Assembly: GCA_012797605.1 (NCBI GenBank)
Contig: JAAZOT010000015.1
Location: 1 to 45,568, forward strand
Length of the DNA stretch: 45,568 nt
Direction: 5' to 3'
Source: Spirochaetales bacterium
GTDB taxonomy: Bacteria > Spirochaetota > JAAYUW01
Shown here: positions 43,386 to 45,568 of the stretch, piece by piece
Numbering within the stretch: position 1 is the first letter of the stretch
How the letters are laid out: every line of letters starts with the position of its first letter
Program-made: the position numbers and the translations under genes
The notes under the pieces: model-generated
Database searches by the model: none
The model's input: only the letters and a program-made list of their open reading frames with translations
What the model was told of the DNA's origin: nothing

Positions 43386-44279
43386 GTGGAACTTAATGAT
43401 AAATTAAATGAAGATAAGGATTTTATAACTGAAGAAGAGAATATTACTAACGAGGATTTTTCATCAACAACAACTGGTTTTATAGGTGGTTTAAAATACT
43501 CTAAGCTTCTTAATGGTTCAAAAAATAGATGGAAAACTTTGATAAGCGAAGTCAAAAAATATGATCCGTCAAACCCAATTATTTCAGCTATATTTAATAC
43601 AATCATATTAGGTTTATATATTCCAAGGTATTATTATCATAAAATTAAAGGTAAAGAAGAGCAATATACATATAAAATAGTAAACAACTGGGGTAAGACT
43701 TTAATTAAAATTGCCAAAATGAATCTTGAACAAATTGGTAAAGTCAATATTGAAAAAGATAGATCCTATGTTTTTATTTCAAATCATACATCTCCATATG
43801 ATATCCCCGTTATTTATGGTACCCTACCCGTCTTGGCGGGATTTGTTGCAAATATTGAGTTATCAAAAATGCCAGTAATGAATTTTTGGATGAAAAAAGC
43901 CCATTCTATATTTGTAGATATCTACAACCAAAAATCTAAAGTATCTACACTCAAAAGGATTCTTGAAAATTTAAAAAATAAACAACATGTTATAATTTTC
44001 CCAGAAGGGAAAATGTCAAAAGATGGGAATCTTCAAGAGTTCAATAGAGGTGGTTTAAAAGCTGCACAGATAGGACAGTCAGTTATTATACCTATTGCTT
44101 TGATAGGGGTAAGAGATGTTATTCCACCTGGTGGTTTTACATTAAAAGTTGATCAAAAGGTTAGAATATGTTTTGGCGAACCTATTGATGTTTTGAATTT
44201 ATCATCTCAAGAGAATAAGGATATAGATAAAATCGCTTTTGATACTATTAATTCTTTAATAAAAAAATATTCATTTTGA
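43386..44279 (+). CDS. plsC: 1-acylglycerol-3-phosphate O-acyltransferase (PlsC family)
   Basis: PlsC acylates lysophosphatidic acid to phosphatidic acid at the inner membrane. The acyltransferase box NHTSPYD (~130-136, H-x4-D), the Arg/Asn-containing second block, FPEGKMSKDG (~205-214) and the late VIIPIALIGVRD are present. Length 297 includes an N-terminal extension of ~90 residues: first acidic and polar (residues 1-30), then a hydrophobic segment around ~60-75 (IISAIFNTIILGLYIPRYYY), which may anchor the protein. The start is GTG at 43386 with GAGGT six nt upstream; a later ATG would cut the extension. The fusion protein gene ends 70 nt upstream. It would feed precursor to the pgsA-pgpA product (known pathway). 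Confidence 0.87.
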   Translation: MELNDKLNEDKDFITEEENITNEDFSSTTTGFIGGLKYSKLLNGSKNRWKTLISEVKKYDPSNPIISAIFNTIILGLYIPRYYYHKIKGKEEQYTYKIVNNWGKTLIKIAKMNLEQIGKVNIEKDRSYVFISNHTSPYDIPVIYGTLPVLAGFVANIELSKMPVMNFWMKKAHSIFVDIYNQKSKVSTLKRILENLKNKQHVIIFPEGKMSKDGNLQEFNRGGLKAAQIGQSVIIPIALIGVRDVIPPGGFTLKVDQKVRICFGEPIDVLNLSSQENKDIDKIAFDTINSLIKKYSF

Positions 44280-44413
44280 TCTCATCTTCTATTTATAATT
44301 TTCATTTTGACTGAATTATTTAAACAATGTATTTTTTTTTCAACAAATATTGTATAAAATTTTATAACAAACATATTTATTAGATATTTAAAATTTCATA
44401 TTTTTCATTTTAT

Positions 44414-44430
44414 ATACAATTCAATTGTAT
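44414..44430 (+). promoter_or_regulatory. Perfect 17-bp palindrome, candidate activator site for the sigma-54 promoter
   Basis: ATACAATT-C-AATTGTAT, arms of 8 bp. Its centre (44422) is about 79 bp upstream of the predicted start point. A related weaker site (ACAA-ATA-TTGT, 44343-44353, ending in the identical heptamer ATTGTAT at 44349-44355) lies 75 bp further upstream. This distance suits a bacterial enhancer-binding protein. Binding is inferred. Confidence 0.5.
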
Positions 44431-44474
44431 TTTGAACTTATAGAATTTATCTATTTCTTATTTTTAAATTTTAA

Positions 44475-44490
44475 TGGCACAAAAATTGCT
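44475..44490 (+). promoter_or_regulatory. Sigma-54 (-24/-12) promoter of the sigma factor gene
   Basis: TGGCAC (44475-44480), five bases, then TTGCT (44486-44490). The GG and GC doublets are separated by exactly 10 bp, as required for RpoN promoters, and nine conserved consensus bases match. The predicted transcript would start near 44501, placing GAGGAG (44503-44508) just inside it and the ATG at 44521. Confidence 0.8.
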
Positions 44491-44520
44491 AAATATTTTA
44501 TTGAGGAGATTTAAAATATT

Positions 44521-45249
44521 ATGATGGCTACGAAGCAGATTATTATTAAAGATTTTTCAAAAATTGAATTATCTTGCTTAGTAGAAATGGCAAAGAATGG
44601 CGATAATTCAAGTTTTCAAAGGGTGTTGGATGTTTTTAAACCTTTAATATATTCTTTGGCAACAAAATTTGCTTCTAATCCATCATATAAAGATGACTTA
44701 ATCCAAGAAGGAATTATAGGTTTATATTGTGCAATAAATAAATATGATATAAATAAAAGTGAAAATTTCGGCATGTATGCATATTTTTGGATAAAACAGG
44801 CCATTTCAAGAATGGCAGACAAATCAAGTTCATTAATTCGAATTCCGATAAGAAAACATCAAAAAATAAGAAAGATGAAAAGAGAAAAAAATAAAAATAA
44901 AGATAATATTAATTCTTTAGTAAATTACAACTTTAGTTTTATATCTATTGATGATTCTGGTTTCAATCAAAAAGACCACTCTCTTATTGAAAAAATACCA
45001 TCTAATGATAATCCAGTATCATATTTAGAAAGTAAAATGAACGAAGAAGATTTTGAATTTTTATTGTCAATATTAAATAAAAGAGAAAGGGATATCATCG
45101 AAAAAAGATATGGCCTTACTTCAACTATCCCTATGACATTAAAAGAAATAGCTCATCAATATAAACTTACTTCAGAATCCATTAGGAAAATAGAAATTCA
45201 AGCTCTTATCAAAATGAAAAAAGCATTTCAGACTTGTATTGACTCATAA
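44521..45249 (+). CDS. Sigma-70 family (RpoS/group 2-3-like) sigma factor
   Basis: The 242-residue protein has sigma region 2 (~20-100: DDLIQEGIIGLYCAINKYD, FGMYAYFWIKQAISR), a region 2.4/3 boundary with LIRIPIRKHQKIRKM, and a complete region 4 (~175-240: REDIIEKRYGL, TLKEIAHQYKLTSESIRKIEIQALIKMKK). Region 1.1 is absent and region 3 is short, so it is not the primary sigma factor. Size and features recall Borrelia RpoS, itself transcribed by RpoN; the sigma-54 promoter immediately upstream strengthens that analogy. Two adjacent ATGs (44521, 44524) follow a GAGGAG ribosome-binding site. Assignment as RpoS versus another alternative factor (for example FliA-like) is not certain; FliA usually has a full region 3. 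Confidence 0.88.
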   Translation: MMATKQIIIKDFSKIELSCLVEMAKNGDNSSFQRVLDVFKPLIYSLATKFASNPSYKDDLIQEGIIGLYCAINKYDINKSENFGMYAYFWIKQAISRMADKSSSLIRIPIRKHQKIRKMKREKNKNKDNINSLVNYNFSFISIDDSGFNQKDHSLIEKIPSNDNPVSYLESKMNEEDFEFLLSILNKRERDIIEKRYGLTSTIPMTLKEIAHQYKLTSESIRKIEIQALIKMKKAFQTCIDS

Positions 45250-45267
45250 AAAATATTTAAAAAACTT

Positions 45268-45568
45268 CTAATATCTTTCAAATAATTCTCTAATAGAAAT
45301 GAATTCATAATTTAGAAAGTAATGCTTGTAAGCTAATTTTTGCAAAAAATTTAAGGTTTGTTCTTTTGTATTGTGCCCAATAATGATTATAAAATCTCTA
45401 GTTTTTAAAAGATTTAATCCTTTTAAGAATTCTTTTTCTGGTAAATCCTCTTCTTCATTATAATCTAAAAAAAGATTATTTTCAAAAATAGGATAACCAA
45501 GACTTTTGCCTATAGAGGGAAAAAGAGAATTATTTATTGTATGAGAATCTATAAATCTTATTCCCTTT
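45268..45568 (-). CDS. Divergent polysaccharide deacetylase family protein (C-terminal part)
   Basis: The window cuts this gene; only the last 100 residues are visible, reading leftwards to the TAG at 45268-45270. The sequence has FIDSHTINNSL, GYPIFENNLFLDYNEEEDLP and IIIIGHNTKEQTLNFLQKL, then EFISIRELFERY. This is the pattern of the YibQ/DUF610 'divergent polysaccharide deacetylase' family (DS-x-T, FLD, IGH). Canonical family members are periplasmic and modify envelope glycans, but the signal peptide would be outside the window. It is convergent with the sigma factor gene; 18 nt separate the stops. No terminator is visible between them. Confidence 0.75.
   Translation of the reverse strand, partial: KGIRFIDSHTINNSLFPSIGKSLGYPIFENNLFLDYNEEEDLPEKEFLKGLNLLKTRDFIIIIGHNTKEQTLNFLQKLAYKHYFLNYEFISIRELFERY

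Noticed and set aside
1-45568. CRISPR arrays, insertion sequences or toxin-antitoxin modules
   Set aside because: No regularly spaced repeats, transposase motifs or small paired genes were seen on either strand.

Overview
The window is about 45.6 kb of very AT-rich, gene-dense bacterial chromosome, without insertion sequences, phage genes or CRISPR arrays. The left end has the order spoVG - rplY (CTC form) - pth - tilS - ftsH, which I know from Borrelia and other spirochaetes. A FapA/DUF342 protein, a chemoreceptor and a LolA carrier agree with a motile, diderm spirochaete. A deep-branching, low-GC member (for example Exilispira-like) would fit, but that is inference and I cannot run a tree.

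Layout. 1-6.6 kb: translation and proteostasis genes ending in ftsH and a phosphohexosamine mutase. 6.7-11.5 kb: rpiB, a degenerate HAD protein, a serine-palmitoyltransferase-like alpha-oxoamine synthase with its own promoter, an M18 aminopeptidase and a ZIP metal transporter. 11.7-15.5 kb: a possible outer-membrane protein, tRNA-Val(GAC), fapA and adenosine deaminase. 15.8-19.6 kb: serS, a ROK sugar kinase and a eukaryote-type UDP-N-acetylhexosamine pyrophosphorylase. 19.6-23.5 kb (minus): a chemoreceptor, a small coiled-coil protein and a membrane-GAF protein. 23.6-27.8 kb: coaD, a SLOG-fold protein, a XerC/D recombinase, a CBS-ATPase protein and a DHH phosphoesterase. 27.8-36.9 kb (plus): rsmA, lolA, rodZ, rimO, a pgsA-pgpA fusion, a SigH-like sigma factor, a UvrD/PcrA helicase and rph. 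37.1-40 kb (minus): nth, upp and a large unrecognised protein. 40-45.3 kb (plus): dinB, an ATP-grasp/FMN-oxidoreductase fusion, a PlsC acyltransferase and a second sigma-70-family factor. The right edge cuts a divergent polysaccharide deacetylase.

Most notable observations: (1) rimO and the SigH-like gene have no ATG, GTG or TTG where translation must begin; both appear to start at AUA in nearly the same purine-rich context. (2) A textbook -24/-12 sigma-54 promoter lies just upstream of the second sigma factor, with a perfect 17-bp palindrome at about -79, which looks like the Borrelia RpoN-RpoS cascade. (3) A 722-residue protein joins an ATP-grasp ligase to a Cys-rich FMN alpha-hydroxyacid dehydrogenase. 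(4) One polypeptide carries phosphatidylglycerophosphate synthase and phosphatidylglycerophosphatase A. (5) A serine-palmitoyltransferase-like enzyme suggests sphingoid or related lipid synthesis.

Functionally the window is mainly housekeeping: translation quality, RNA maturation and decay, DNA repair, envelope precursors (amino-sugar nucleotides, phosphatidylglycerol, phosphatidic acid, lipoprotein transport) and motility/regulation. No stretch longer than 300 bases lacks a gene; the longest gaps (11502-11748, 15521-15780, 44280-44474) are AT-rich leaders or divergent promoter regions.
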